Assembly: GCF_001509835.1 (NCBI RefSeq)
Contig: NZ_JXTJ01000008.1
Coordinates: forward strand, 124,001 to 188,000
From: Allobosea sp. WAO
Lineage (GTDB): Bacteria; Pseudomonadota; Alphaproteobacteria; Rhizobiales; Beijerinckiaceae
DNA: 64,000 nt
Direction of reading: 5' to 3'
The position numbers and the translations under genes were made by a program. The notes under the pieces are model-generated. The model had not been told where the DNA came from and did no database searches. It saw only the letters and a list, made by a program, of their open reading frames with translations. Of the stretch, positions 10,742 through 19,774 are shown in pieces. How positions within the stretch are numbered: the first letter of the stretch is position 1; the number at the start of each line of letters is the position of its first letter.

Positions 10742-12694
10742 TCACCCGCCCAGCCGGTACTTTACAAACCCTTCGCCGGCATCTCCCACGGCCTGCGCCT
10801 TCAGCGCCTCCGGCTTCTTCCCGGCGGCGGACGGGGAGCTCGGGAAGGTGACGTTGACATTGGGCGGCAGCGGCACGAGCGACCAGTTGCCGTCGGCCGT
10901 CGGGTCGATCGCCTTCTTCTCGATGATGTGGCGCACGATCACGTCGCGGTTGAGGTCAGGCGCTTCCAGCACGATCGTCGTCTTGGTCCCCGGAAAATTG
11001 CCGCCGCCGGAGGCGCGGTAGTTATTGGTGACGACGATGAACTGCGCCTTCTCGTCGATCGGCTTGCCCTGGAAGGAAAGATCGACGATGCGGCGCGCGT
11101 CCGGCGCCACCAGCTTGCCGTCGAGGTCGTAGCGCGAAGCTTGCGTCACATCGATCCGGTAGCTGACGCCGTCGATCACGTCGAAATTGAAGGCGAGGAA
11201 GCCGGGATTGATCAGCGGCTGCTCGTCGGACTTCGTGATGTCGATGCGGTTGAAGATGCCGGCCGAGCGTTCCAGCCATTCGTGCAGCTGCGCGCCCGTG
11301 ACTTTCACGATCTGCACGGTGTTCGGGTAGAGATAGATGTCGGCAACGTTCTTGATCGCCAGAGGCCCGGCAGGGATGTCGGTGAAGTAGGCCGGCCCGC
11401 CGCGCCCGCCGGATTTGAAGGGCGCGGCTGCGGAGAGGATCGGCAGGTCCTTGTGCGGCGTCTGCGCCATCAGTGGCCTTGCATAGGCGATCTGGGCATC
11501 GGCGACGATCTGCACGGAAGGATCGTCGGCGACCAGGGCGAAGAAGCTGGTGATCGGCGCCGAGGTCGCGCCGACCGGCTCGCGCATATAGTCCAGCGCC
11601 GCCTGATGGTCGGCCTTGACCGTGGCGAGGATCGCGGGCTCCGCCTCAGCCTTCGGCACGATCTTGCGGTCGGGCGTGCGCTCATAGATCGGCTTCGGGT
11701 CGACCTTGAAATCGGCGATCTTCCAGCCCCCTTCGCGCTTCTCCAGCTCGAGGTCGAGGATGCCGATATGTGAGCCCCAGAAGCCGGGTTGGCAGGCTGG
11801 CTTGCCATGCAGGGAGCCCTTCTTGTTGTCGACCCCGGCGATGCCGTCGAACGCCTTCGCTCCGGGGAAGACCAGATGCTGGTGCCCGGTCAGGATGACG
11901 TCGATGCCGTCGAGCCTGGCAAGATGCAGCGCCGCGTTCTCTTCGCCGCCCCGGCGCTCGCCGCCGGCGATGCCGGAATGGCAGAGCGCGATGGTGAGGT
12001 CGGGATGGGCGAGCGCGATCTCCGGCAGGTACTTTTGCGCGGCTTCGACGATGTCCGTCGCAGTGACCTTGCGCTCGAGATGGGCCTTGTCCCATTGCAT
12101 GATCTGCGGCGGCACGAAGCCGATCACCGCAATGTTGAGGACATGTTTGGCGCCGGCCTCGTCCTCAAAACTCTGCTCGAAGATGCGCCAGGGCTCGATC
12201 AGCGTGCCGCCGCCGACACGGTCGACATTGGCGCAGACGATCGGGAATTCGGCGCGGGCGAGGCCGTGCTCCAGAAAGTCGAGCCCGTAATTGAACTCAT
12301 GATTGCCGAGCGTGCCGCACTGATAGGGCAGGGCGTTCATCGCGGCGATCATCGGATGCGTCTCGCCCGCCTTCAGCCCCTTCTTGTAGGCGACATAGTC
12401 GCCGAGCGAGGAGCCCTGCAGGAAGTCGCCATTGTCGAACAGAAGGCTGTTCTTCGCCTCGGCTTGGGCCGCCTTGATCAGGCTCGCGGTCTTGGCGAGG
12501 CCGACCGTGTCGTCAGCCGCGTCGCGGAAATAGTCGTAAGGCACGACATTGACGTGCAGATCGGTGGTCTCCAGCAGTCGCAGCTTCAGGCGCACCGGGG
12601 CCTGGGCAGCGAGCGCGCCGGGCAGGGCGGCGGAAGCGGCGATGGCCGCTCCAGCCTTGAGCGTGTCGCGGCGGCTGAAACGGGCGCGGTCCAT
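10742..12694 (-). CDS. cpdB: 2',3'-cyclic-nucleotide 2'-phosphodiesterase/3'-nucleotidase
   Basis: 650-aa exported metallophosphoesterase. A twin-arginine signal (FSRRDTLKAGAAIAASAAL, residues ~6-24) is followed by the calcineurin-like domain with the metal motifs ETTDLHVNV, DNGDFLQGS, TLGNHEFNYG, CHSGI and LTGHQH, then the 5'-nucleotidase C-terminal domain (~370-600) with IVVTNNYRASGGG. It hydrolyses 2',3'-cyclic nucleotides and 3'-nucleotides in the periplasm to scavenge phosphate or nucleosides. Tat export rather than Sec is notable compared with the Escherichia coli enzyme. Converges with the autotransporter 13 bases away. Confidence 0.87.
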   Translation of the reverse strand: MDRARFSRRDTLKAGAAIAASAALPGALAAQAPVRLKLRLLETTDLHVNVVPYDYFRDAADDTVGLAKTASLIKAAQAEAKNSLLFDNGDFLQGSSLGDYVAYKKGLKAGETHPMIAAMNALPYQCGTLGNHEFNYGLDFLEHGLARAEFPIVCANVDRVGGGTLIEPWRIFEQSFEDEAGAKHVLNIAVIGFVPPQIMQWDKAHLERKVTATDIVEAAQKYLPEIALAHPDLTIALCHSGIAGGERRGGEENAALHLARLDGIDVILTGHQHLVFPGAKAFDGIAGVDNKKGSLHGKPACQPGFWGSHIGILDLELEKREGGWKIADFKVDPKPIYERTPDRKIVPKAEAEPAILATVKADHQAALDYMREPVGATSAPITSFFALVADDPSVQIVADAQIAYARPLMAQTPHKDLPILSAAAPFKSGGRGGPAYFTDIPAGPLAIKNVADIYLYPNTVQIVKVTGAQLHEWLERSAGIFNRIDITKSDEQPLINPGFLAFNFDVIDGVSYRIDVTQASRYDLDGKLVAPDARRIVDLSFQGKPIDEKAQFIVVTNNYRASGGGNFPGTKTTIVLEAPDLNRDVIVRHIIEKKAIDPTADGNWSLVPLPPNVNVTFPSSPSAAGKKPEALKAQAVGDAGEGFVKYRLGG

Positions 12695-12779
12695 CTTCGG
12701 CTCCTGAATGAGGTGCTGCGACAGACGCTAGCACCATGGCAGGACCGTGACACGGGCGAAGATGACTGTGCAGGCGTCA

Positions 12780-12878
12780 TGCTCGGGCTTGACCCGAGCA
12801 TCTCAAGCCGGAGGAGGCTCCTATCGGTGCCCTCTCGTCCCGAGCTCCTCGGATCTGCGCTTCGCTTCGTCCGAGAAT
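12780..12878. repeat. intergenic palindromic (REP-like) element A
   Basis: Arms TGCTCGGG (12780-12787) and CCCGAGCA (12793-12800) form a perfect hairpin, and further right CTCGGA and TCCGAG flank TCTGCGCTTCGCTTCG. It lies between cpdB and the MaoC-like gene, and belongs loosely to the REP-like set seen elsewhere in the window, with a more divergent sequence. Confidence 0.5.
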
Positions 12879-12886
12879 GGCGCGGC

Positions 12887-13735
12887 TCAACGGCTGACGC
12901 CGTCCATCCGCACCCGCCCGTCGGCGCCTTCCGTCCAGGCGGCGATCGCCCCGTCCGGGAGCCGCTTCGCCTTCACCAGGAAAGGTTCGCCGGCGATCAG
13001 AGGAGCGAGTCCGCGATAGTCGAGCCGGATCGGCTCGCCGCCGGAGAGCGTCGCGATGATGTTCATGATCAGCGTCGCCTGGATCGGCCCGTGGACGACG
13101 AGGCCGGCATAGCCCTCGACCCCGGTGACATAGGGCTCATCGTAATGGATGCGGTGGCCGTTGAAGGTCAGCGCCGAATAGCGGAAGAGCAGCACCGGCG
13201 AGGCCTCGACCGTCCAGGTGAGGTCGGCGGCCCGCGGCTCGGCCGCTGGTAGGGGTGGCGTGGTCGCTGCCGGTTCGGCGCCGGGCTGCGCGGCTTCGCG
13301 ATAGACGATGTTGTGGCGCTCGCGCAGGGCCACGCCACGCGGCGTAGCGAGCTCATGGTCGACGGCGACGAAGCAGAGCGGCCCGCTGCGTCCCTCCTTG
13401 TAGGCGATATCGGCGATGCGCGAGCGGCGCGTGATCTCGTCGCCGGTCCGCAAGGGCGCGATCGTCTCGATCGTCCCGCCGGCCCACATCCGCCGCGGCA
13501 GGGGGATCGGCGGCAGGAAACCGCCCTTGGCCGGGTGGCCGTCCTCCCCGAGCGCGGCCATCGGCGCGATCGGCGGGGCGAGGCACCAGTGCAGGGCGAG
13601 GGGCGCCTCGCCTTCGCCATGGGGGGCAAGATGCGGCGCAAAGGTCGCCTGATAGCTCGCGACGAGCCGCGGCGTGACGAGGTCGGAAGCCTCTTCCGTC
13701 CTGCCGATCCAGGATTTGAGGTGGTCGATGTTCAC
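12887..13735 (-). CDS. MaoC-family / mesaconyl-C4-CoA hydratase-like protein
   Basis: 282-aa hot-dog-fold protein. The N-terminal half resembles FAS1-like dehydratases; the C-terminal half carries the R-hydratase-type motif (FNGHRIHYDEPYV ... GLVVHGPI) with catalytic Asp/His candidates. This architecture matches mesaconyl-C4-CoA or itaconyl-CoA hydratases. It is third in a leftward operon with a class III CoA-transferase and an acyl-CoA dehydrogenase, so it probably hydrates a branched dicarboxylyl-CoA or an enoyl-CoA from that route; the exact substrate is unknown. I chose a GTG start at 13735 because AAGGA sits 7 bases upstream; a TTG at 13762 is the alternative. Confidence 0.75.
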   Translation of the reverse strand: MNIDHLKSWIGRTEEASDLVTPRLVASYQATFAPHLAPHGEGEAPLALHWCLAPPIAPMAALGEDGHPAKGGFLPPIPLPRRMWAGGTIETIAPLRTGDEITRRSRIADIAYKEGRSGPLCFVAVDHELATPRGVALRERHNIVYREAAQPGAEPAATTPPLPAAEPRAADLTWTVEASPVLLFRYSALTFNGHRIHYDEPYVTGVEGYAGLVVHGPIQATLIMNIIATLSGGEPIRLDYRGLAPLIAGEPFLVKAKRLPDGAIAAWTEGADGRVRMDGVSR

Positions 13736-13762
13736 GAAGGTATCCTTGGTTCCATATTCCAA

Positions 13763-13854
13763 GTCATCCCGTGCGACCGAAGGGAGACCCGGGATCCATT
13801 CCGGAACGGTTCAGGCATGGATCCCGGGTCTACGCTGCGCTGCCTCGGGATGAC
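13763..13854. repeat. intergenic palindromic (REP-like) element B
   Basis: Ends GTCATCCCG (13763-13771) and CGGGATGAC (13846-13854) are perfect inverted repeats. Inside, GACCCGGGATCCAT pairs with ATGGATCCCGGGTC around a loop containing CCGGAACGGTTCAGGC. The same core occurs in element D (37731-37831). It sits between two genes of the leftward acyl-CoA operon and reaches up to the GTG of the hydratase gene region. Confidence 0.8.
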
Positions 13855-13866
13855 TCGAATGGGAGG

Positions 13867-15021
13867 TCAATATGACCGCGGCATGCCGAGCACATGCTCG
13901 GCGAGATAGGAGAGGATGAGGTTGGTCGAGATCGGCGCGACCTGATAGAGCCGCGTCTCCCGGAACTTGCGCTCGACATCGTACTCCTCGGCGAAGCCGA
14001 AGCCGCCATGCGTCTGGATGCAGGCATTGGCCGCCTCGAAGGAGGCATCGGCCGAGAGCATCTTGGCCATGTTCGCCTCGGCGCCCGGGTTCTCGCCGGC
14101 CTCGTAGAGAAAGATCGCCTCGCGCACCATCAGCTCGGCGGCGCGCATATTGGCGTAGGCCTTGGCGATCGGGAACTGGATGCCCTGGTTCTGGCCGATC
14201 GGCCGGCCGAAGACCTGCCGCTCTTTTGCGTAGGCCGACGCCTTCTCGATGAACCATTTCGCGTCGCCGACGCATTCGGCGGCGATCAGGATGCGCTCGG
14301 CATTCATGCCCGAGAGGATGTAGCGGAAGCCCTTGCCCTCCTCGCCGACGAGGTTCTCCGCCGGGACCCTGACATTGTCGAAGAACACCTCGGTGGTGGC
14401 GTGGTTCATCATCGTCCGGATAGGCCGGATGGTGAGGCCCGCCTTCAGCGCCTCGCGCATGTCGAGGATGAAGACCGAGAGCCCGTCCGTGCGCTTGGCG
14501 ACCTGATCGCGCGGCGTGGTGCGGGCGAGCAGCAGCATCAGGTCGGATTGCGCCGCCCGGCTGGTCCAGATCTTCTGGCCGTTGACGATGTAGTGGTCGC
14601 CCTCGCGTCTTGCGGTGGTGCGCAGGGCGGTGGTGTCGGTGCCGCTGGTCGGCTCGGTGACGCCGAAGGCCTGCAGCCTGAGTTCGCCCGAAGCGATCTT
14701 GGGCAGATAGCGCTGCTTCTGCGCATCGGAGCCATGGCGCAAAAGCGTGCCCATCACATACATCTGGGCATGGCAGGCGGCGCCGTTGCAGCCCTGGCGC
14801 TGGATCTCCTCCATGATCACGGCGGCGGCCGAGAGAGTGAGGCCGGCGCCGCCATAGGCCTCCGGGATCAGGGCCGAGAGGAAGCCGCTCTGCGTCAGCG
14901 CGGTCACGAACTCCGTGGGGTAGGCCATTTCGCGGTCGAGCTTGCGCCAATACTCGCCGGGAAAATCGGCGCAGAGTCTGGCGACGGCGTTGCGGATTTC
15001 GCTGTGGTCGTGCTGCGTCAT
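13867..15021 (-). CDS. acyl-CoA dehydrogenase
   Basis: 384-aa FAD acyl-CoA dehydrogenase covering the full family fold: helical N-domain, beta-domain with FGVTEPTSGTDTTALRTT and NGQKIWTSRA, and C-domain with ERQVFGRPIGQNQG and QTHGGFGFAEEYDVERKFRE. The usual C-terminal catalytic Glu (Y-E-G-T) is missing: the segment reads LYQVAPISTNLIL. Instead a Glu stands in MNAERILIA (E242), the position of the catalytic Glu in isovaleryl-CoA and long-chain dehydrogenases. That predicts a branched or unusual acyl-CoA substrate. Middle gene of the CoA-transferase operon, 9 bases after the transferase stop. Confidence 0.88.
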   Translation of the reverse strand: MTQHDHSEIRNAVARLCADFPGEYWRKLDREMAYPTEFVTALTQSGFLSALIPEAYGGAGLTLSAAAVIMEEIQRQGCNGAACHAQMYVMGTLLRHGSDAQKQRYLPKIASGELRLQAFGVTEPTSGTDTTALRTTARREGDHYIVNGQKIWTSRAAQSDLMLLLARTTPRDQVAKRTDGLSVFILDMREALKAGLTIRPIRTMMNHATTEVFFDNVRVPAENLVGEEGKGFRYILSGMNAERILIAAECVGDAKWFIEKASAYAKERQVFGRPIGQNQGIQFPIAKAYANMRAAELMVREAIFLYEAGENPGAEANMAKMLSADASFEAANACIQTHGGFGFAEEYDVERKFRETRLYQVAPISTNLILSYLAEHVLGMPRSY

Positions 15022-15030
15022 CGGATCAAC

Positions 15031-16173
15031 TCAGGCCGTGCGCGCCGTCTTGGGCGCGAATTCCCGGCGCAGCGCTGCCTCGTGCTCGCCGAGCGCCGGC
15101 ACACGGCGCATCACGGTGCGCTTGCCGTCGACGATCGCGGGCGGCGCCAGCACCTCGACCAAACCGTTCTGCGTCTCGACCGGCAGCGCCGTCGCGGCGG
15201 GATGGCTGATCAGGTCGCCGACCTGCGAGACCGTGCCATAGGCGATGCGCGCCGTGTCGAGCGCGGCGGTCGTCTCGGCGAAGCTGCGCGGCGCGAGGAT
15301 GGCCTGGATCGCCGCGTCGAGCGCGGTGCGATTGCGGACGCGCAGGACATTGCTCGCAAAGCGCGGATCGTCGGCGAGGCCGTCGTCGCGCAGCACGTCG
15401 CGGGCGAGGGTGCGCCATTCCGGCTCGCTCTGCACCGCCAGGAGCACCTCGGCATCGGCGAGGCGGAAGACGCCATAGGGCGCGATCGAGGGATGGGCGA
15501 GGCCGAGCTTCGGCGGCTCGATCCCGCCATAGCGCCGCGTCAGATAGGGCACGTTCATCAGGTCGGCGATGGTGTCGAACAGCGAGAGCTGGATATGCGA
15601 ACCCTGGCCGGTGCGCGCCCGCCGCAGCAGCGCCTCCAGGATCGCGGCATAGGCGGCGTTGCCGGTGGCGATGTCGGCGATCGAGATGCCGATCCGCATC
15701 GGCCCCGAGCTCTCGCTGCCGGTGATCGCCGAGAGGCCCGCCTCGGCCTGGATCAGGAGGTCATAGGCCTTGCGGGTGTAGTGCGGCGTACCCGGCGCAT
15801 AGCCGGAAATGTCGCAGGTGATCAGCTTCGGATGGCGTTGGCGCAGCTCGGCCGAGCCGATGCCGAGCCGGCCGGTGGCACCGGGCGCGAGGTTCTGGAT
15901 GAAGACATCGGCCTCGGCGAGCATCGTCTCGACCAAGGCGAGGTCGTTCGGGTCCTTGAGATCGACCCGGCAGGATTCCTTGCCGCGGTTGATCCAGACG
16001 AAATAGGAGGACAGCCCTTCGGCGTAATCATCGTAGCCGCGCGAGAAATCGCCCTCGGCCCGTTCTAGCTTGATGATGCGAGCCCCGGCATCGGCGAGGC
16101 GGCAGCTGGCGACCGGTGCCGCCACCGCCTGTTCCAGGGCCACCACCAGGATTCCTTCGAGAGCATCCGCCAT
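15031..16173 (-). CDS. CaiB/BaiF family (class III) CoA-transferase
   Basis: 380-aa CoA-transferase of the formyl-CoA transferase fold. N-terminal segment VALEQAVAAPVASCRLADAG then IIKLERAEGDFSRGYD are family signatures; the conserved catalytic Asp is D138 in KAYDLLIQAEAGL, which would carry the aspartyl-CoA anhydride intermediate. It probably activates a carboxylic acid by transfer from another CoA ester. First gene of the operon transferase-dehydrogenase-hydratase; its relation to succinyl-CoA:mesaconate or itaconate transferases is plausible but unproven. Divergent from an SBP-dependent ABC operon that could import the substrate. Confidence 0.85.
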   Translation of the reverse strand: MADALEGILVVALEQAVAAPVASCRLADAGARIIKLERAEGDFSRGYDDYAEGLSSYFVWINRGKESCRVDLKDPNDLALVETMLAEADVFIQNLAPGATGRLGIGSAELRQRHPKLITCDISGYAPGTPHYTRKAYDLLIQAEAGLSAITGSESSGPMRIGISIADIATGNAAYAAILEALLRRARTGQGSHIQLSLFDTIADLMNVPYLTRRYGGIEPPKLGLAHPSIAPYGVFRLADAEVLLAVQSEPEWRTLARDVLRDDGLADDPRFASNVLRVRNRTALDAAIQAILAPRSFAETTAALDTARIAYGTVSQVGDLISHPAATALPVETQNGLVEVLAPPAIVDGKRTVMRRVPALGEHEAALRREFAPKTARTA

Positions 16174-16242
16174 CTTGATTTGGTCCGCCTTCCTTTTCGG
16201 GCGAGACGCGCCGTTCGGCAGGGCGAAGTCAAATAGTCTTTT

Positions 16243-16316
16243 GCGATGGGGGCCATAGCGCTGCCGGCTCGAAGGCCGGGCGGGGGACTATAGAAAATCG
16301 CTATGGGCTTCATCGC
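16243..16316. promoter_or_regulatory. inverted repeat in the divergent CoA-transferase / ABC-operon promoter
   Basis: Two 18-base arms, 16243-16260 (GCGATG-n4-CCATAGCG) and 16299-16316 (CGCTATGG-n4-CATCGC), are complementary at 14-15 of 18 positions, 38 bases apart. They lie in the 248-base intergenic region between two divergent operons, a usual place for a shared regulator. No regulator gene is adjacent, so the factor is unknown. Confidence 0.5.
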
Positions 16317-16421
16317 TTTATCCTACTTGTGACCTCAGCGCGCCTATGCGCCCCTTCCGCCATGGTTCAGGCGCCGCAAAAGAGCGTCGTGCCCCGTTCT
16401 GCGGACATCAGGGAGGACATC

Positions 16422-17738
16422 ATGGTGAGGATGAAACTGGCGGGCGCCGTCTTGGCCGGCACCGTCTTGGCGGGCGCGCTGGCGCCGCTGCCGGCGCTGG
16501 CGCAGGACAAGCCGAAGGAACTCGTGGTCGGCATCGCGACCTTCCTCTCCGGCCCGGCCTCGGTGTTCGGCGTGCCCGGCAGAAACGCCGCCGACCTCTT
16601 GATCGAGGAACTCAACGCCAAGGGCGGCATTCTCGGCGTGCCGGTGAAGCCGGTCTATGTCGACGAGGGCGCCGGCACCAACCAGCTTCTCTCCGAGTAT
16701 CGCCGAGTCGTGCAGGAACAGGGCGCGCAGGTCATGCTGGGCGCGATTTCGTCGGGCTCCTGCAACGCGCTCGCCCCGGTCGCGGAAGACCTCAAGGTCG
16801 TCAACGTGATGTGGGATTGCGGCACGCAGACCATTTTCGAGGACGGCAAGTGGAAGTACTCCGTCCGCACGCAAGGCCATGCCGGCGCCGAGATGATGGC
16901 GACGCTGCTCTACCTGATGAAGGTCAAGCCCGACTTCAAGTCGATCGCCGTGGTCAACCAGGACTATGCCTGGGGCCGCGAATCCTGGGCGCTGTTCCAG
17001 GCCGGGCTGAAGGCGCTGAAGCCCGATGTGAAGGTCGTCGCCGAGCTTTTCCCGAAATTCGGCGCGCCTGATTTCTCGACCGAAATCACACGGCTCTCGG
17101 CGCTGCGGCCCGATGTCGTGCTCTCGACCTCCTGGGGCGGCGACCTCGACACCTTCGTGCAGCAGGCGGCGGCGCGCGGCCTCCTGAAGCAGTCGACCTT
17201 CGTGCTGCCGCTGGCCGAAAGCTCGCTGGAGCGGCTCGGCAACGTGCTGCCCGAGGGTGTCATCGTCGGCGCCCGCGGCGATCACTACTGGCTGCACCCG
17301 AAGACCAAGAACACCCCGGAGATGCAGGCCTTCGTCAAGAAGTACAAGGACAAGACCGGCGTCTACCCGATCTACCCGACCTTCCACATGCAGCAGGCCC
17401 TGACCGGCCTCGCCAAGGCCTATGAGAAGGCCGGGGCGTCGACCGGCGGCAAATGGCCGAGCAAGGAGCAGGTCATCGCCGCCTTCGAGGGGCTGGAGTT
17501 CAAGTCGCTGACGGGCACGATCACCATCCGCGCCGATCATCAGGGGCTGGAGGACCAGATGCTCGGCACGACCAAGCGCGTGCCCGAATACCCGTTTGCG
17601 GTCTACGACAAGATGGCGCTCTATCCCGGCAAGCTGGTGACGACGCCGGTGGGCGAGAAGTCGCTCGACTGGTTCGCCAAGGCGACCCAGTCCCTGGTCA
17701 ACGACAAGTCGATCGAGACCTTCGACTACGCAAAGTGA
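16422..17738 (+). CDS. branched-chain amino-acid-type ABC transporter substrate-binding protein
   Basis: 438-aa periplasmic binding protein of the Leu/Ile/Val receptor family: signal peptide ending PLPALAQ (~residue 27), then VVGIATFLSGPASVFGVPG, NAKGGILGVPV and QDYAWGRESW. It delivers a ligand to the LivHM-like permeases encoded just downstream. The ligand is not predictable; neighbouring CoA-transferase, acyl-CoA dehydrogenase and aldehyde dehydrogenase genes point to a carboxylate rather than an amino acid. The ATG at 16422 has GGGAGG 5 bases upstream; the frame is open from 16329, but the extra residues do not look like coding sequence. Confidence 0.88.
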   Translation: MVRMKLAGAVLAGTVLAGALAPLPALAQDKPKELVVGIATFLSGPASVFGVPGRNAADLLIEELNAKGGILGVPVKPVYVDEGAGTNQLLSEYRRVVQEQGAQVMLGAISSGSCNALAPVAEDLKVVNVMWDCGTQTIFEDGKWKYSVRTQGHAGAEMMATLLYLMKVKPDFKSIAVVNQDYAWGRESWALFQAGLKALKPDVKVVAELFPKFGAPDFSTEITRLSALRPDVVLSTSWGGDLDTFVQQAAARGLLKQSTFVLPLAESSLERLGNVLPEGVIVGARGDHYWLHPKTKNTPEMQAFVKKYKDKTGVYPIYPTFHMQQALTGLAKAYEKAGASTGGKWPSKEQVIAAFEGLEFKSLTGTITIRADHQGLEDQMLGTTKRVPEYPFAVYDKMALYPGKLVTTPVGEKSLDWFAKATQSLVNDKSIETFDYAK

Positions 17739-17756
17739 GGCCGCTCCTCACCCTGG

Positions 17757-17864
17757 TCGTCCCGGACGCGCGGCAAAGCCGCGACGATCCGGGACTCATG
17801 CCCGAACATCGATGGGAGAACCCAGGCATGGATCCCGGGTCTCCCTCCGATCGCCCGGGATGAC
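17757..17864. repeat. intergenic palindromic (REP-like) element C
   Basis: Left part GTCGTCCCGGACGCGCGGC with complementary GCCGCG...TCCGGGAC, right part GGCATGGATCCCGGGTCT ... CCCGGGATGAC, as in elements B and D. It sits precisely between the SBP gene and the livH-like gene of this operon, where mRNA-stabilising REP hairpins are known in other transport operons (malE-malF). Confidence 0.75.
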
Positions 17865-17927
17865 GGGGAGGGGCCTGATTGAATCAGCCTCTCAAGCACT
17901 TGAATCAGTTTCTGAAGAACGGTCTGC

Positions 17928-18833
17928 ATGCCCATTGAAATGCTTCTTCTCGCCGCGCTGGACGGCCTGGCCTATGGCTCGCTGATCTTCCTGGTCGCGG
18001 TCGGGCTCTCGCTGATCTTCGGCGTGCTCGGCATCATCAACGTCGCCCATGGCTCGTTCTACGCGATCGGCGCCTACGTCGCCGCCGCCGGCGTCCTCGC
18101 CATGGGCGCGATGGGCCTGCCCGCCTGGCTCGCCTTTCCCTTCTTGCTGGTCGCCGCCGCGCTGGTCGGCACCGTCGTCGGCGGCGTCGTCGAGATCGTC
18201 CTGCTGCGCCGGGTCTACGGCAAGGAGGAGGTGCTGCAGCTGATCGTCACCTTCGCCGTCTTCATGATCCTGGAGGATGCCCAGAAGGTGGTGTTCGGGG
18301 TGCAGCCCTATTTTGCCAACGCGCCGATGAACTGGCTCGGCACGGTCGATGTCTTCGGCATCTACTACACCAAGTACCAGCTCATCCTGATGCCGCTGGT
18401 GGCGCTCGCCGTGCTGGTCGGCCTGCGCTTCTTCCTGCGCCGGACGAGCTTCGGGCGCGCCATCGTCGCGGTCACCCAGGACCGCGAGGCTGCGACCGCG
18501 ATGGGCATCGACGCAGCCAAAGTCTACCTGATCACCTTCATCATCGGCGCCTCGTTGGCGGCGCTCGGCGGCGCTCTCGCCTCCGCCACCACCTCGCTGA
18601 CGCCGGGCATCGGGGCCGGCACGCTGGTGCTCTCCTTCGCGGTCGCCGCGACCGCCGGGCTCGGGCGCATCGAGGGCGCGGCGGTCGCCGCCCTGCTGAT
18701 CGGCCTCGGGCGCTCCGTCGCGGTCTACTTCGCGCCGGAGTTCGACGTGCTGATCCCCTATCTCATCATGATGCTGGTGCTGCTGGTGCGTCCGCAGGGC
18801 CTGTTCTCGACCGTGCAGACGAGGAAGGTGTGA
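17928..18833 (+). CDS. branched-chain amino-acid-type ABC permease (LivH-like)
   Basis: 301-aa inner-membrane permease with about eight hydrophobic segments. The N-terminal LDGLAYGSLIFLVAVGLSLIFG and IINVAHGSFYAIGAY motifs are typical of LivH. It forms a heterodimeric channel with the following LivM-like protein. Its TGA overlaps the ATG of the next gene, showing translational coupling. It lies 189 bases downstream of the SBP gene, separated by REP element C. Confidence 0.9.
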   Translation: MPIEMLLLAALDGLAYGSLIFLVAVGLSLIFGVLGIINVAHGSFYAIGAYVAAAGVLAMGAMGLPAWLAFPFLLVAAALVGTVVGGVVEIVLLRRVYGKEEVLQLIVTFAVFMILEDAQKVVFGVQPYFANAPMNWLGTVDVFGIYYTKYQLILMPLVALAVLVGLRFFLRRTSFGRAIVAVTQDREAATAMGIDAAKVYLITFIIGASLAALGGALASATTSLTPGIGAGTLVLSFAVAATAGLGRIEGAAVAALLIGLGRSVAVYFAPEFDVLIPYLIMMLVLLVRPQGLFSTVQTRKV

Positions 18834-19774
18834 TGGCGCGCCAACTCGTTCTTGGCCTCGCGCTGCTCATCACGCTCGCCGTCTTCCCGCTGTTCTCGCC
18901 CTGGTCGACGGTGATCCTGACCGTCGCGCTCTGCGAGGGGCTGGCGGCGCTCGGCATCATGGTCCTGCTGCGCGCCGGCCAGGTCTCCTTCGGCCACGGC
19001 CTGTTCTTCTCGTTCAGCGCCTATGCCGTCGCCTTCATGGCGGCGGCCCGGCTCGGCCATGAGGCACTGATCCTGATCCCGGTCGCCACGGCCGCATCCG
19101 GCCTGCTCGCCGCACTCGTCGGCCTGTTCATCGTCCGCTACCGGGCGATCTTCTTCGGCATGCTCAACCTCGCCATCTCCATGGTTTTCTTTTCCTTGCT
19201 GGAGAAGCTCTTCCCGATCACCGGCGGCGCCGATGGCAAGCGCGTGCCGCGCCCGACGCTCGCCGGCATGGAGTTCGGCCGCGAGCAGTTCGAGCTCTGG
19301 ATCTTCTACATCACCCTCGGCCTCTGCCTCGCCGCGGCGCTCTTCGTCGCCCGCTATCTGACCTCGCCCGGCGGCAAGGCGCTCGAGGCGATCAAGTCGA
19401 ACGAGACGCGGCTCGAATATCTCGGCGTCTCCCCGCGCAAGGTGCTGTTCGGGGCCTATCTGCTCTCGGGCCTGCTGGCCGGCCTCGGCGGCGCGGTCAT
19501 CGCCCTGGTCTCCGGCCATGTCACGCCGGAGCTGGCTTATTGGGTGCGCTCCGGCGAGTTCGTCTTCATCGCCATTCTCGGCGGCATAGGCGGCGTCGCC
19601 GGGCCTTTCCTCGGGGCGCTGATGTTCCAGATCATCCGCGGCTATGCGGCGGTCTACGCGCCCGAGACCTGGCACGCCGTGCTCGGCGTCATGCTGCTCG
19701 TCATCATCTTCTTCGCGCCGGCCGGGCTCTATGGCATCGCCACCGGCTCGCGCCGCAAGGAGGGCGGGCGATGA
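18833..19774 (+). CDS. branched-chain amino-acid-type ABC permease (LivM-like)
   Basis: 313-aa permease with about nine hydrophobic segments; the motif AGQVSFGHGLFFSFSAYAVA near residue 45 and the cytoplasmic loop AIKSNETRLEYLGVS are hallmarks of LivM. Second channel subunit of the importer. The ATG at 18833 overlaps the upstream stop (TGATG), and its own stop overlaps the next ATG (ATGA). Confidence 0.9.
   Translation: MARQLVLGLALLITLAVFPLFSPWSTVILTVALCEGLAALGIMVLLRAGQVSFGHGLFFSFSAYAVAFMAAARLGHEALILIPVATAASGLLAALVGLFIVRYRAIFFGMLNLAISMVFFSLLEKLFPITGGADGKRVPRPTLAGMEFGREQFELWIFYITLGLCLAAALFVARYLTSPGGKALEAIKSNETRLEYLGVSPRKVLFGAYLLSGLLAGLGGAVIALVSGHVTPELAYWVRSGEFVFIAILGGIGGVAGPFLGALMFQIIRGYAAVYAPETWHAVLGVMLLVIIFFAPAGLYGIATGSRRKEGGR

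Noticed and set aside
13894..16068. 724-codon rightward open frame opposite the acyl-CoA dehydrogenase and CoA-transferase genes
   Set aside because: It spans the 9-base gap between two well-recognised genes on the other strand and has no recognisable domain.
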